A stretch of DNA of 64,000 bases from Euryodendron excelsum (Eukaryota; Streptophyta; Magnoliopsida; Ericales; Pentaphylacaceae), in assembly GCA_033060915.1 (NCBI GenBank), contig CM065381.1, positions 33,452,336 to 33,516,335 of the forward strand, written 5' to 3'. Positions 34,827-47,326 of this stretch are shown here, piece after piece. The position numbers and the translations under genes were made by a program. Numbering within the stretch: the stretch's first letter is position 1; every line of letters begins with the position of its first letter. The notes beneath the pieces were generated by a model, which ran no database searches, was not told where the DNA came from, and was given only the letters and a program-made list of their open reading frames with translations.

Positions 34827-37800
34827 TGTCGCGCCCAGATTTTTCGCACTCGAGGAATACTCACCCAAGCGGGAAAAATGTTGTACTCTCTCGTTAGAAC
34901 TCACCCTCCTAGAAGAATGAGTGCGACTAGGTTTGAATTGAAAACAGGTTTGAATAAAGGGCTTTTGACAAAGATTCGGAGTCGCCACCTAACTTGATTA
35001 AGGTGTGTTAGGTCACCTAAAAACTAAGCATAATCCAAAAACTACACTTAGGGTTTTTGAAAAATGATTTTGAAAATATCTCCTCAAGAGAGGGTTTTTA
35101 CGGAAAACAGGTTGTTTGGCAACCTTTGGAAAACATTCAGCCCTTTTTAGAAAAATAACTCCTTTTTGGTCTTTGAAAACAGTGATTCTAGGTTCGAAGG
35201 TTGGTTACGTGTAGGGAAGACGCACTAAGCTATCACCCTACCCCGCCCTTTCGGTACCTACATGTCAATCTACCCTAGATTTACCTATGAGAGTCTTAAA
35301 TTAACCATGGTTCAATCCTATCCATTTTAGAAAAAGCAATGTTAGAAAAATATGATGCATGATATGCAAGTGCAATAGAAAAGACTGAAAAATAGATTTA
35401 AAAAGAGATTGCTTTGATTTGAAAATAAACTTGAAAAGATGGAATTGAAATTAGAAAGTTTGAAAATTGAGAGTAGAAATTTGAAATTGGAATTTTAAAT
35501 TTGAAAAGATTTTGAAAACCGCACCCATGAGGGTGGAATTGAAAGTTTGAAAAGTATTGTGACCGCACCTATGAAGGTTGCCTACGTATCCCTTTGGGGG
35601 AATCAGGTCAGTTGTAGTTCGGACAAGAGTCCGATAGAAGGTTGGATTGAAGAAGGAAATTGAATTTTGATTTGAAATTGGAAGAAGATATTTGAGATTG
35701 AAATTGAAACAATTGGACTTGCTTTGGAAAGATAGGTTTTGGAAAGATTTGGTTTTAGGAAAGATGGAGGTTTAGGAAACCTAGACTTAGGAAAGGTAGG
35801 AGACCTAGGGAAGACTTGAGATTAAGAAAGATTGGATTTAGGAAATGTTCGAATTAGGAAAGTTTCAAATTAGGAAAGTTCTGAATTAGGAAAGTTTTAT
35901 TTTTGGAAAGTTTTGAATTAGGAAAGTTTTCAAATTAGGAGAGTTTCGAATTTACAAATGTTTGAAAAAGGGAAGTTTTGATTTTGGATAGTTTTGAAAG
36001 ACAAGGAAGTTTTGAAAATAAGAAAGTTTCATTTTGGGAAAGGTTTGAAAAAGGAAAGTTTTCAGTTTAGGAAATGTTTGAATTAAGAAAGTCTCGACTT
36101 AAGAAAGTCTTAGATTTGGAAAGATTTGAAGTTTAAGAAAGTTTAGAATTTAGAAAGTTTTTAGGTTTAGAAAGATTTAACTTAAGAAGGTTTCAAATTT
36201 AGAAAGTTTTGAATTTGGAAAGATTTGATATTTAGAAAGTTTAAGATTTAGAAAGTTTTAGAGTTTTAGAAAATCTTAAGATTAGGAAAGGTTTGAGTTT
36301 AGGAAAGATTTGAAAGCTTGGATTTGAAAAAGATTTTGGAAAGGGGTAGAATTAGGAAAGGATTGAATTAGGAAAGATTGGAAAGTTGAGTTTTAAAGTT
36401 TAGGAAAGATTTTTACGTTCAAGTTTTGGAAACTCAAGATTTAGGAAAGTAGAAGTTTAGGAAGGATTTGAATTAGGAAAGAGTTGGATTTTGAAATTTA
36501 AGGAAAGGTTTAAAGTTTGGGTTTAGGAAACTTATGGTTTAGGAAGGAATTGAATTAGGAAAGGTTTGGGATTAGGAGGGGATTGGATTTAGTTTCTAAA
36601 AGAAAAGATTTGATTTTGTTTCCAAAAACGGAGGACGGGATCTAGTTTCCTAAACGGGGAGATTTGATTTGGTTTCCTAAAGGGAAGATAGGATTTGACA
36701 AGGATTTGGAAAGGGAGATTCTAAAAACCCTAGGTTTGGAAAATTATAGTTTTGACGTAGAAAAGAGGTTTTGGAAACATGTATAGTTCTGATGTAGAAA
36801 ACGAGAGGTTTTGGAAACCTAGGTTTGGGGTAAAATCTGAAAACCATGTTTTTGGGAAGAAAATTTAGGGTTTCCTAATTGTGGGTTCTAGGGCTTGACT
36901 TGGGCTCTAAGGAAAAGGGATTTTTAGAAAGTGTGTTTTTAGAAACGTAGATTTTCTAGAAGGGAATCCTAGGAAGGAGTTTTTGGAAAGTGTGTTTGAA
37001 GAGGGAGTTTTTGGAAGGAAAATCCTAGAGGGGAATTTCTAGAAGGAAGATTTTGAAAAGAAAGTTTTTTAGAAAGATTTTTTTGGAGAGAGTTTTTCTA
37101 GAAAGGTTTTTGGGGAGAGTTTTTTAGGAGGGTGAATCTAGGGAGTGCATTTAGAAAGCGAATTTTGAGGAAAAGATTTTGGAGAGGAGTTGAAAAAGAG
37201 AGTTTTGAAAAATTGATTTTGGAAGGGGTTCTTGAAAACAATTTCGAAGAGGAGAGTTTTAGAAAAGTATGTTGAAAAAGAGATTTTTAGGAAGAGATTT
37301 TTGAAAAGAGAGAGTTTAGAAGGTGTAAAAACATCTCACTTTCCTAAAGCAATTCTAACCATAAGAGGGCTAGAACCACTTTAGGAAAGCGGTTTTGAAA
37401 ACAACAAGATTTGAAAATATAGACCAAAAGGTCACTTTTAATGTAACACTTTCCTAAAGCAACCCTAGCCATGGAAAGGCTAGAATCACCCTAGGATTGT
37501 GATTTTGAAAACATGTTTTTGAAAAAGAGCTTTTGATGCAATTTTGAAAACAAGTTTGAAAACGATTTTTGAAAAAACTTTTTGAAAACGAATTTTGGAA
37601 GATGCAAGACTATGATATGCACAATGCAATTTGGGGGTCGTGAACATACAAGGCTAAGGCCTCACCACATAATCAAGGGGGCCTGACCCACGTGGTCTTT
37701 GGTTAGACTAGAAGAAAGCCCCCGACACGGTGACTCTCCAATAGCCCAATCCTACACATGGACCGGGAATCCCCTTGTTTCAACCATGCAAAGAAAGGGC

Positions 37801-38212
37801 GGGAAAGAGATGGGGGATTAAAATAGAGAAAACCCAAGTGGGTTAGGAGAGAGAAGAGAGAGGGGGGAATGCGGAAATTTAAAGAGAAAGCCTACCTTGT
37901 ATCTTTTTTAATTTGCGCGCCTTGCTTGTCATCGGTCTACGGTCTTCGTCTTGATTTTCTTCTTCAGTCTTCAAGGGTTGTCTTCAAGCTTTAGATGGCG
38001 GCTCTTCAAGTCTTCGACGGGTAGTTGAAGGCTAGTGTATGAGTGTATGGGGGAGTGTATGAGTGTATAGGAGGCTAGGGTTTGTGTATAGTGGCTAGGG
38101 TTTGGGAAAACCAAGGGAGGCTAGGGTTTTGGAGGTGCTCGAGCTCTGTGTATCGAAATATAGGATTTTTAGGTTAAGTTTGCAGACCCCTTTCACGTTG
38201 AACGAGGCTCTG

Positions 38213-38220
38213 TATTTATA
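38213..38220 (-). promoter_or_regulatory. E3 3' LTR TATA box
   Basis: TATTTATA on the plus strand, TATAAATA on the minus strand, in the family's conserved context. Confidence 0.72.
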
Positions 38221-38232
38221 GAAGTTGGACAA

Positions 38233-38325
38233 GCCTGGCGCCAGGGCAAAATTTACACTGGCGCCACTAGGAGTGGCGCCAGGCCATTTTTTGGCTTGGC
38301 GCCACTACTAGTGGCACCAGCCAAT
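38233..38325. repeat. GGCGCC palindrome cluster beside the E3 3' LTR TATA box
   Basis: Three near-palindromic units; the central one reads GGCGCCACTA then GGAGTGGCGCC, and another GGCGCCACTA then CTAGTGGCACC. They lie just upstream of the TATA box on the minus strand. Confidence 0.82.
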
Positions 38326-39164
38326 TAGGAAAGATTTAAGGTCGGCAAGCAACGTATCTTTGACTAGATTTGGGCGCCTGTACTAGTGACTACCATGTAA
38401 ACTTTAGCCTGGCTTCACTAGGAGTGACTCCGGAAAGTCCGGGAATTATTTGAAGGAGCCGGGAATGACCCGAAAGGTTGGAAGGGAGCAGGAACACTTA
38501 AAGCAGTGTCCTGGAGGTATTTGACTTGGAAAGTGACGATAAGGTGGGTCAAAAAGGTTGACCGAGCCTTTAGGGGCAAAACGGTCAATCGGGCCGGAAA
38601 ACTGCCGGGGCGAACCCAGATTGTCCCGAAAAAAGACTTGGGATCTGGAAACATTATTTAGAATGTTCCTAGAGGTTTCCGGTTTGATTCCTAGAGCCGG
38701 CGTGGTCGGAAAAGGAGACCGGCCCACTAGGGGCAAAACGGTCATTTTGTACCGGGTTTGCCGGAACTGACTCGGAATGATTTGGACAGGTAAAGGACGG
38801 TTGAGAATACTCTAAAAAGTATTCTCGGGATATTACCGGTTTGATACCCAAAGTCGGTGTGGTCGAAGAAGGAGACCGGCCCTCCAGGGGCAAAACGGTC
38901 ATTTTGTACCGGGTTGGCCGGAACTGACTCGGAATGATCCGGAAAGGTAAAGGAAGGTTGAGAATACTCTAAAAAGTATTCTCAAGACATTACCGGTTTG
39001 ATACCCAGAGCCGGTGTGGTTCCCGGGGCGTTCGAATGCCTAGGGGCAAAATGGTCATCTTGACCGGAAAGTCTCGGAAAAGGTCCTAAGGGTAGTTTGG
39101 TCATTTTCCACCGAAGTGGGCTAACAGCCACTGGTGTTGACACAGGTTTTGAGTGTTTCCGCCA

Positions 39165-39905
39165 CTCTCACGGTGTGAGTATTTCCGCTACTCGGATGGG
39201 GTTTGATGATTTGTGAGTATTTCCGCTACTCGAACGGGGTTAATGATTTATGAGTATTTCCACTACTCGGACGGGGTTGATGATTTGGGAGTATTTCCGC
39301 TACTCGGACGGGGTTGAGTATTTCCGCTACTCGGACGGGGTTGATGATTTGGGAGTTTTTCCGCTACTCGGACGGGGTTGAGTATTTCCGATACTCTAAT
39401 GGCTCTGTGAGTATTTCCGCTACTCTAACGGTTGAGTATTTCCACTACTCTAACGGCTCTATGAGTATTTTCCCGCTACTCTAACGGCTCTGTGAGTATT
39501 TCCGCTACTCTAACGGTTGAGTATTTCCGCTACTCTAACGGCTCTGTGAGTATTTCTGCTACTCTAACGGTTCTGTGAGTATTTTCGCTACTCTAACGGT
39601 TTTGTGAGTAGTTTTGCTACTCGGACCGTCTCGAGGAATAAACTGTCTCGAGAGTGGGACTGGAAGGGGTCTTACCGTCTCCGAAGAGACGTGCCTGGAT
39701 TGGAGCCGTCTCGAGGAATAAACTGTCTCGAGAGTGGGATTGGAAAGGGGTCTTACTATCTCCAAAGAGACGTGCCTGGATTTTGAGTGTTTCCGCCACT
39801 GTAACGGTTTTGTGAGTATTTCCGCTACTCCAACGGTTTTGTGAGTGTTTCCACCACTCTAACGGTTTTGTGACTGTTTCCGCCACTCTAACGGTTTTGT
39901 GAGTA
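39165..39905 (-). repeat. GAGTA-TACTC hairpin array in the E3 3' LTR
   Basis: Some twenty units of about 24-45 bp built on GAGTATTTCCGCTACTC, each able to form a 5-bp stem. Interrupted at 39610-39780 by a diverged CTCGAG-containing block. Confidence 0.85.
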
Positions 39906-40158
39906 ATTTTGCTACTCGAACTGTCTCGAGGAATAAACTGTCTCGAGAGAGGGATTGGAATTGGAATGAGAAAGGATAATGCCCCTAAGGGCATTTTGGT
40001 CATTTTGCCTCTATTTGGGCCTGACAGGCCCGCGAAGCGATGGAAAGACGAAATTTGGACCTAGAGGATTGGTTTCGATTGGAATATATCCACAATGACT
40101 TGAAAACAAGTCTGGACGGAGTGTAGACTGCCGAGCGGTCAAAAATGGGGTGCTTACA

Positions 40159-40182
40159 GCTGCCCCTCTTTTTCTGTCTTTG
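40159..40182 (-). other. Polypurine tract of E3
   Basis: Plus strand reads GCTGCCCCTCTTTTTCTGTC, the reverse complement of the E2 polypurine tract, directly next to the LTR end TTACA. Confidence 0.82.
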
Positions 40183-40622
40183 CTTGTCAAAGACAAAAAA
40201 CGGTAAGAGTAAGAGTCCCATGTTGACCGCGAGGCAATCGGAAGGACGGACACCGGAAATCTTTCAACAACGGGAGTCGAAAATGGATAACGAACCAAAA
40301 AGGCCTCCGAAAACAAGTTTTGGCGGGAAAAAGGGCAAAACTGCCCAAAATTTATAATTGGCACCACTACTAGTGGCGCCTTTGGCAGAAAGAAACTGGC
40401 GCCTCTGCTAGTGGCGCCAGGCCTAAAGTTAAAACCAGAAAATTTCTGGTTCGAACACCCACGGGATTTGAAGAGTTTTTAGAGAATCCGAGAGTTTTCA
40501 AGTGGAAACTGACTTGAACCTTGAAGAAGCATTCCTTGGGGACCACGAGTGATTGCCGGAGGGAGTCCACGTTGCCGGAAAAGTCGCCGAAAGAGAAGAT
40601 TTCGCCAGAGAACTTCCAAAAG
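40183..40622 (+). other. Putative first exon or promoter region of the E3 antisense ORF
   Basis: Non-coding stretch ending CCAAAAG before GTGAGTTTTC. It contains a GGCGCC palindrome pair at 40358-40421. No TATA box is seen. Confidence 0.45.
40358..40421. repeat. GGCGCC palindrome pair (E3 internal)
   Basis: GGCACCACTACTAGTGGCGCC followed after about 20 bases by GGCGCCTCTGCTAGTGGCGCC. It is the counterpart of 32504-32564 in E2. Confidence 0.8.
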
Positions 40623-41497
40623 GTGAGTTTTCAAATTTTGTTGATTTTGATGTGTAGAACTTCGTTTGAATCATGTGAATAGTGGAAATTGATGTTTTGA
40701 TATGTTTTGAACACTTTGGTGATGTTGCTTTTGCAATTTGATGGTTGTTTGATTAAATTTGAGCGATTATATGTAAATGTGTGAAGGGGGTTTTCTGCAG
40801 GAATAGGAAATTTGTTCCTATAAGCATGGGTATTAGGTTTTCTGGCTATGTTTTTGTGCAATGTGCCTTAGAAAAATGTGTTTGACAATCGTATAAAGTT
40901 TCGTGATTTTTTGAAAACTCGGTGAATTTTTGATTTTTTGAAAAATAGAAAAATATTTAGAAAATTAGAAAATTCAAGAAATTGATGAAATTTTTGAAGT
41001 TTGAAATTTGAAAAAAGATTGGGATATTTTTGAAAACATTTGAGGTGATTTTGAAAAATTTTGGGAGATGTTTGAAAACCGTTGATTTATTTGAAAAAAT
41101 AAAACATGTATTTTGAAAATTTTGAAAAATTGAAAAGTGTGCACGGGTGCCATTGTCATGTGATTGTGGCGTTGGAAGGTGCATATTTCATATTTTGTGT
41201 TGATGTCATGGGCGTTGTAGGGGCCACTTTTAAACGGGATTCTGCCGAAATTTTTTTTTTAGAAATTATGGAAAGAGTTGGTTAAAATTTTAGAAATAAA
41301 ATCTTTTTAAAGGGAAATGGCAGAGAACCCTTGAGATGTGATTTGGAGTTGGAAAACCAAGATGTGTGAAAATTTTGTTTTCGATTTGTTATTCAAAATC
41401 CTTTATTTGTTTTGTGTTATTTGTTTGTTTTATTTTACTGTTATTTAAACTGCGTGGATGGTATATAAACATCATTTACCTTGGCTTATCTTTTCAG
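40623..41497 (+). other. Putative 875-bp intron in the 5' region of the E3 antisense ORF
   Basis: Starts GTGAGTTTTC and ends GGCTTATCTTTTCAG, one base before the ATG at 41499. Both sites fit plant splice consensus well, and donor, acceptor and length agree with E2. AT-rich, no coding content. Confidence 0.72.
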
Positions 41498-41498
41498 G

Positions 41499-42300
41499 AT
41501 GGCAGATGCAGTTTTGAGTCGACTGAGGGGTTGGCACGGTAGTTACCCTCTGGATGAGCAGGATATCTTTCGCCGGTCCTTTGGTCGGGTGGCTTCACTT
41601 CTATCAGTGCGTCTTATTCCTGGGCTCATGGAGGCGGTGATTCCCTTCTGGCAACCTGACTTGTCTCTTTCCCGTTTTGGGGGGATGTGAGCTTGCCCCT
41701 ACTCCCCATGAGTATGGCTTCCTCCTAGGTCTTCGAGATGGTTCGGCTGACATTACGGGACCTACTTTTCCTGACGGCTGCATCACGATTGTCTCTTTTC
41801 AGCTTGGGCTCCATTTTGCGGCCTTTTCTTTTGATCTGCTGCCCCAGTTTCCTCATGTCCCGATGAAGTTCTTGTTTCTCTCATTTTGAGTTTGTGACAG
41901 ATAGGGAACTAGCATACTCCTCAAGATTGGTCTATTTCTCCATGGTAGCCGTAGTTCTACTTCTCCTGAACTTGTTGATGTTTCCGCCGAGTGGGACGAC
42001 TTGGTCGATTGTCGGTTATGTGCACTGCTTGTCAAGATTCGTGAGGGGCATTTCCATGCTCCTATGGTTGTGGGAGAGACCTTCGTGAGCCTTACCAAAC
42101 TCCAGCCGGGGGTCAATGCTCATTGTTGGGGATGTGCTTCATTATTCCAGCTCTGGGTGATTGGACACTTATTCACTACCCCTCTTTCGAAGTCGTTTGA
42201 TTGGGGAGGTCGAGGGTGGGTCACTGCCCCATTCTCTGTCTCTTGTCGGTCATGGAAATCTGAGCTTTCTGAGGTGCGCGCCGGTCCTATAGATGTCTGA
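41499..42300 (+). pseudogene. E3 antisense DUF7745-like ORF, frameshifted and C-terminally truncated
   Basis: The protein starts ADAVLSRLRGWHGSYPLDEQ and follows the E2 protein through PFWQPDLSLSRFG. A frameshift at about 41685 falls in a G run; the frame continues through CELAPTPHEYGFLLGL to about 41889. A further change leads to a third frame with VVGETFVSLTKLQPG and ends with a stop at 42298. The FVPLAGLQ block and coiled-coil tail of E2 are missing. It lies antisense to E3, as expected for the family. Confidence 0.8.
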
Positions 42301-45300
42301 GTGGTGGCTTTAGCTCCTTTTTGCATTTTACATTGTTCCCTGTTTCTTGTTCGAGAGAGAGGGAAAGACATAGAGTTAGTTTTTTTTTTTTTTTGTACAA
42401 AAACAGTTTACTTATGCTAGTTCTAAAGATGCACACGTGAAGGGGTGAATGCATGTTATACCCCTTTTTTATTTTTATGAATGCACACAGAATTAGATGT
42501 GAACTTATTTTACATGTCTTATTATTCTTTTTATTTTATATATATATCCCCTTTTTTTATTTTATGAATGCACAGGTTCATACAGAAAGAGAATTCGATG
42601 TATGTTATACTTTTTGAATGAATGTACATACAGGAATGGAATTGGATGCAATGTCTCCCATTTTTTGTGATAAATGCACATATTTATGTAAGAATTGAAT
42701 TAAATGCATGACCTACTTCCTTACGAATGAACAGGTTCATACAGGAATGCAGTTGAATGCATGAATAGATACACACTATACAAGAATCTAAATGGATGTA
42801 CACGTTATACATGTCATGGATGTATCAGTATTACATGTGTATAAACTATTTACAAAGAAAGCCCCAAGATTGCCCCTTGGGCCCATACTCTCAGGATTTT
42901 GTGCCTTCTCAGGATTCTGCCCCATTCAGTTTTGTCCCATTCATATCAGGGTGTGATAGCATTTGCGCCATTCTCCAAGGATCTTAACCTTTTGGTTTAC
43001 TATCTTATCCCTACTTTCTATAGGGTTGCTGTTTGGAGTTTTTCTGATCTCACTTGGTTTTCTCTCTCAGATCTCCAAAATGCCACCACGGCTCGAGCGG
43101 TAACTTGCATGCCCTTTGCAGAGCGATAAACAGCTAAGCCCTCAATTCGAGAAGACTTCTTTTAGGACCGTAATGTAGGCTGGGTTTAGGGGTTGTAAGA
43201 AACGAATGGATGTTTAGGCTCAAAGATCTTCTTTTAGTGGGCCGTTCAAACCAAAACCATCTGAGCACACCTTGGAGCATGGGATTGCCCCTTGCATTCC
43301 CTTCCAGTTCTCCTTTCTCAGCCTAGTTGTCTTGGTATTGTTCAGGCTTATTTGGACTAAACAATTTTCTTTGATCAGAGAGGACTTAAATTTGGACCGT
43401 AACATAGGCTAGGTTAAGGGGTTTATGAATGAACTGGATATGTAAGCTCAAATTTGACATTGCTTCTAGTAGGGTTTAGATCCGCACCATCCTTGGTTGG
43501 TCTTCCAGCGGGGTTTCATCCCTTAATATCCTCCTCTAGCTTCAGAAACATATCTGGCTCATTTAGATCAAGCAATCTTTCTCAATCAGAGTGGACTTTA
43601 GTAGGGTTGTAATGCAGGCCTTGTGTTAGGGTTTAACAAGAAAAGGTAAAGGCTCAAATCTATTACTTCTACTGGGTTTCTTTGTAACCTAGGATCACCT
43701 TTAGATTTCCTTCTTGATTTTGACCATATACTTCTCATGGTGAAAACGACTCTTTTCTTTCACCCTTTTCATGTGCTTTTTGAGGGAAACACGACTCCCT
43801 TCTCTTTTGATCTTCTTATTATGCTCTTGAAGATGACTCAATCATGGTTTTCTTTAAGCCTTTCTTTAGATAGATTTTCCTTTTTTTTTTTTTTTTTGTT
43901 TTTTTTTTTTTTTGGCTTCTTGCCCCTTGGCAACTCCCCTTCTTTACCTTGTCCTTTCTTTTCTTTTATGGAACGACTAATTCTTCGATCTTTTTTCTTT
44001 AGACCTTTTCTTTGGCGGTTCAATCTACCCAAGGTGGGTGGTGACCCCTAGGTTGGGTTTTTTTTTCGAAAAAAGGATAGATGGCTCAACAGGTTTGGCA
44101 AGGGGTTTCTTTTGACTGTATGGGAAATGAAATGAGGGTCTCTCTTCATTTTGAACAAGATTGCTTGATCCATAGGGCCTTCACGTTACTTCAACTTGAT
44201 GGTCGATGACGTTCTCTGCCAGATCTTCTGCTGCCTGTCTACCCTAGTGTGGGGGGGATGGTTTTGGATCGAGGTTGACAAAAAAAAACTTTCGCTTTCT
44301 GCGAGGCACTAGTGGGTTAAGCAAAACGGGATATTTTTGTGTATGATAGCAGAATTGATGGCCTTCAACCATTTCAAATTGAATTGTTTAGTCCATAAAG
44401 CCTTTTTACAAAATTCAGACAATATTCCTAGAGATGATATGTTTATGCCAGTAACCCCTATATATTCTATCGAATCCACTACTCTGTGCTTACCCTAGTG
44501 TGGGGGATGGTTATGGGTTTAGGGACATTTGAATAAAAATCAGTTATGGCTCTAGTGGGCTGAGCAAAGGATAGTGTTTATTTGGGGTAAACAGAACAAT
44601 GGCTTCTCATCATTTTGAGTACTCGGCTGCCCATCGCTTAGTTAGGATATCATGTAAGTGTCGCCTTTTTAATGAACTCCACGCTATCTCCTTCCTATCT
44701 CTCACTCTCTCTTTGTCTCTCTAAGGTTTTGACCCCCTTTTAAATGGATTGCCCATGCTATCCCATCCTTCAAGTCGAGTCATTTACCAAATGGGGGAGA
44801 ATCCCTAAATGTGACAATCGTCCACAAGAGTATGAAATAAAAGGGGATAAACTGGGAACCACCTATTTTCATTTAAAAACATAATTACAGGGCATGCAAT
44901 GCTTATTTAAAGAAGATATGTGAGAAATAGAAAGACGAAAAGAAAATAGATGAATCTTATGGAAGTCTCCCTTTTCTTGTGGATCTCTTGGTGAGAAACC
45001 CTCGACAGGGTTTTGAAACTACTAGCTTTTTTGGCATTTTATTCTTTAGGTGTATCACCAAATGATAGAGGGTAGATTGACAGATTTCTTGCGGTGTTTG
45101 GCATGCATCCGAAAGTTAGGAGATTCTTTTGTAGTAATTCACATGTTTGATAGAACTTTGCAAACGATGAAGCCTTTTCTGCATGGACAGTGATTGCTGC
45201 AGCATGGAGGGGAGGTGATGTCTTGCAGATGGATGGTTAGTTCTTCTTTCTCCTTAATGTAGGTTTGGCCTCTTTTAACAACTAGGCTCATTCTTCCGTG

Positions 45301-45357
45301 AGTTTGAACTCGGTGGGGTACTAGAGGGATTCCATGAATTTAGTCGTGCTCTCTGAC
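42301..45357. other. E3 interior without gag-pol: non-coding, tandemly repeated segments
   Basis: About 3 kb with no homology to the gag-pol of E1 or E2. It contains three diverged copies of a 210-235-bp unit (marks near 43145, 43378 and 43591) and two diverged copies of a 250-bp unit beginning TACCCTAGTGTGGGGG near 44238 and 44490. A T-rich run lies at 43880-43915. Short open frames here are low-complexity artefacts. The origin may be an expanded 3' variable region. Confidence 0.6.
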
Positions 45358-47307
45358 CTACAAAAAGAAAAAGAAAAACAGAATGCAGTCAGTATGTGAA
45401 GTTGGAGGTTCTATGCAATGCATGTCCTATGGAGGTCCCTTCTTTGAGGGAGTCTAGGAATGATGACAAGTCCATTTTGGAGGTGGGGTTTTGCCCCTAT
45501 TATGCATTACAATAACTCTTCGGCGTGGGCCGGTTAATGATTTCCTATGTGGGCAATCTTACCTCCATGGACTGAGAGAGATTTGGGCCTCTCTCGAGAT
45601 ATGGTTCTATGCATGCCATGAATCCTTAGGGTTTAAGAACCCGTAGGAAGCTTGGTAGGTTCAATTAACATGAGATCGGATTGCTCCTTTCTCTCTACGG
45701 TTGATTAGATGCATGAGAACAAAATGACTCGAGTTTCTTGGAACTCTTGTCTTGCAATGGATATGGGTGCATGAGCATAAAAGAAGTGAATGTGTGAGCA
45801 ATATGATAACAATGAATAAATGGTTTAGAAAAACCCCCTTCTTGTCTTGCTTCTGCCTTTCGGTTCTCTTGGTGCTTGGAGATGAGGAGGGGGAGGATAG
45901 AAGACAAAAACAAAAAAAGAAGTCAGTGTCTTGATTTGAAAATTTTTATGTAATGCATGTCCTAAGGATGCCCTTACTTAGAGGGGAGACTATACATAAT
46001 GCATTGACTCACTTTTGGAGATAGGGGATTTGCCCCTGTATGTAGATACCTTACCGTCAAGCAGGAGCTTTCAACCATTCACGCATTCATTCATAAAAGT
46101 AAAGAAGTACATTAAATTTTGGGTTTAAGATACAAAAGAATTGAAACACATTTTAATCGGGGGAGGGGGAACACTTTCCTTTGGACTTCCACCTATCTAC
46201 TTTTACAAAGGGAAACCCTAAACTACTCTTGAGTCTTCGGATTCGCCTTCCTTGGATTTGATGCCGAGGAGGTCGTTGAGAGACCTTGTTGATTGATTGC
46301 CCCTTGTCTTCTTGGCAACCCTATCTCTGTGAGCATAGAGGGATTGGGGCCCCTCTTATGGAATGAATCGAGATGCATGCAATGAGTCCTTAGGGTTACG
46401 CGGGAACCCTTAGGGTTTGGGTAGGTTTAATGCAAGGGAGAGTAACGTTGGTGTCACTCTCAATGGGTTGATCATATGCATGAGAAAGCAGTGACTTGAG
46501 TTACTTGGAACTCTTGTCTTGACATGGGATATTGAATGCATGAACATGAATATGCAAAAAGTATAAGGAGAGAAGGTGCAATTGAAGTAAACATGCATGC
46601 ATGAACAGTTAGACAGGCATTATAACAGTATAAATATAAGCATTATAATAGCAGGTATAAATGAAAGTAAGAGCAGTCACCCTTTCCTTCGTGATTTTGA
46701 AAACGGTGCTCGTGTCTTAAATCCGGCAGAGGTTCGGCTATGCATGGTGTCTATATGAGTATGAGGTTAAGGGTTGACTAATGCGTCCTAAAAAGGCTCG
46801 GTCCCCGGATCTTCAAACCCAGGCCCACTCCCCGAGGTGGTGCCATAATCGGTTGGTGATCCGAGCAGGGGAACCATCAAGAGGCCGTAGGCGAAGAAAC
46901 TGACACAGCATCTTGCCCACAACCAATATACCGTTCCCCCTTTCTAACTAGAAAGGACATATCAGGGTATGCAAGTATGCAGAATGCAAGTGCACATGCA
47001 GTGTGTGTGTGATTTTTAAAAGTGGAGGAAAGGGCCCAACAACTCCCATTCATCCTGTACATCACATTCATGCAAAGCAGTTAATAAAATTTAAACAAAA
47101 TGTGTACCTACAAAACAAAGATGCAAGTGTTAGTATGTGGATGACAAGCATAATACAAGATAATATGAATAAATGCATGTTTCTTTGAAAACAATTTTGA
47201 AAATTTGGTTTTGAAGATTTAAAGTAAATAGGATTGAACCAAGTTAATTAAAGACTCTACATGGGTAAAGGGTAAAGAGACATGACTAACGGTCTTACCC
47301 TCTAAGT
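45358..47307 (-). other. E3 5' leader with internal duplication
   Basis: Read on the minus strand it follows the PBS and matches the E1 and E2 leaders down to about 45945. A second, more diverged copy of the distal leader part then follows (about 45830-45410). It ends in a T-rich tract with CTTTTTGTAG at 45358, a good 3' splice site. Nothing coding follows. Confidence 0.65.
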
Positions 47308-47326
47308 GTCCCCAGCGGAGTCGCCA
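47308..47326 (-). other. Primer binding site of E3
   Basis: Reverse complement TGGCGACTCCGCTGGGGAC, two bases from the LTR. It differs by one base from the E2 site. Confidence 0.8.

Larger units (their letters stand above)
34827..40158 (-). mobile_element. E3 3' LTR, 5332 bp
   Basis: Plus-strand reading begins TGTCGCGCCC and ends GGGTGCTTACA. It holds AGGAAAG minisatellite (about 35750-37330), a TATA box at 38213-38220, a GGCGCC block at 38233-38325 and an expanded hairpin array at 39165-39905. Confidence 0.93.

Noticed and set aside
39604..40003. Open frames on both strands across the E3 LTR array and the matching frames near 52074-52356
   Set aside because: They are repeat-derived frames lying in U3 of the LTR and change with repeat number between the two LTRs.
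43737..44051. Phe-rich open frame that could suggest a membrane protein
   Set aside because: It results from long T runs and sits in the repeated, non-coding interior of E3.
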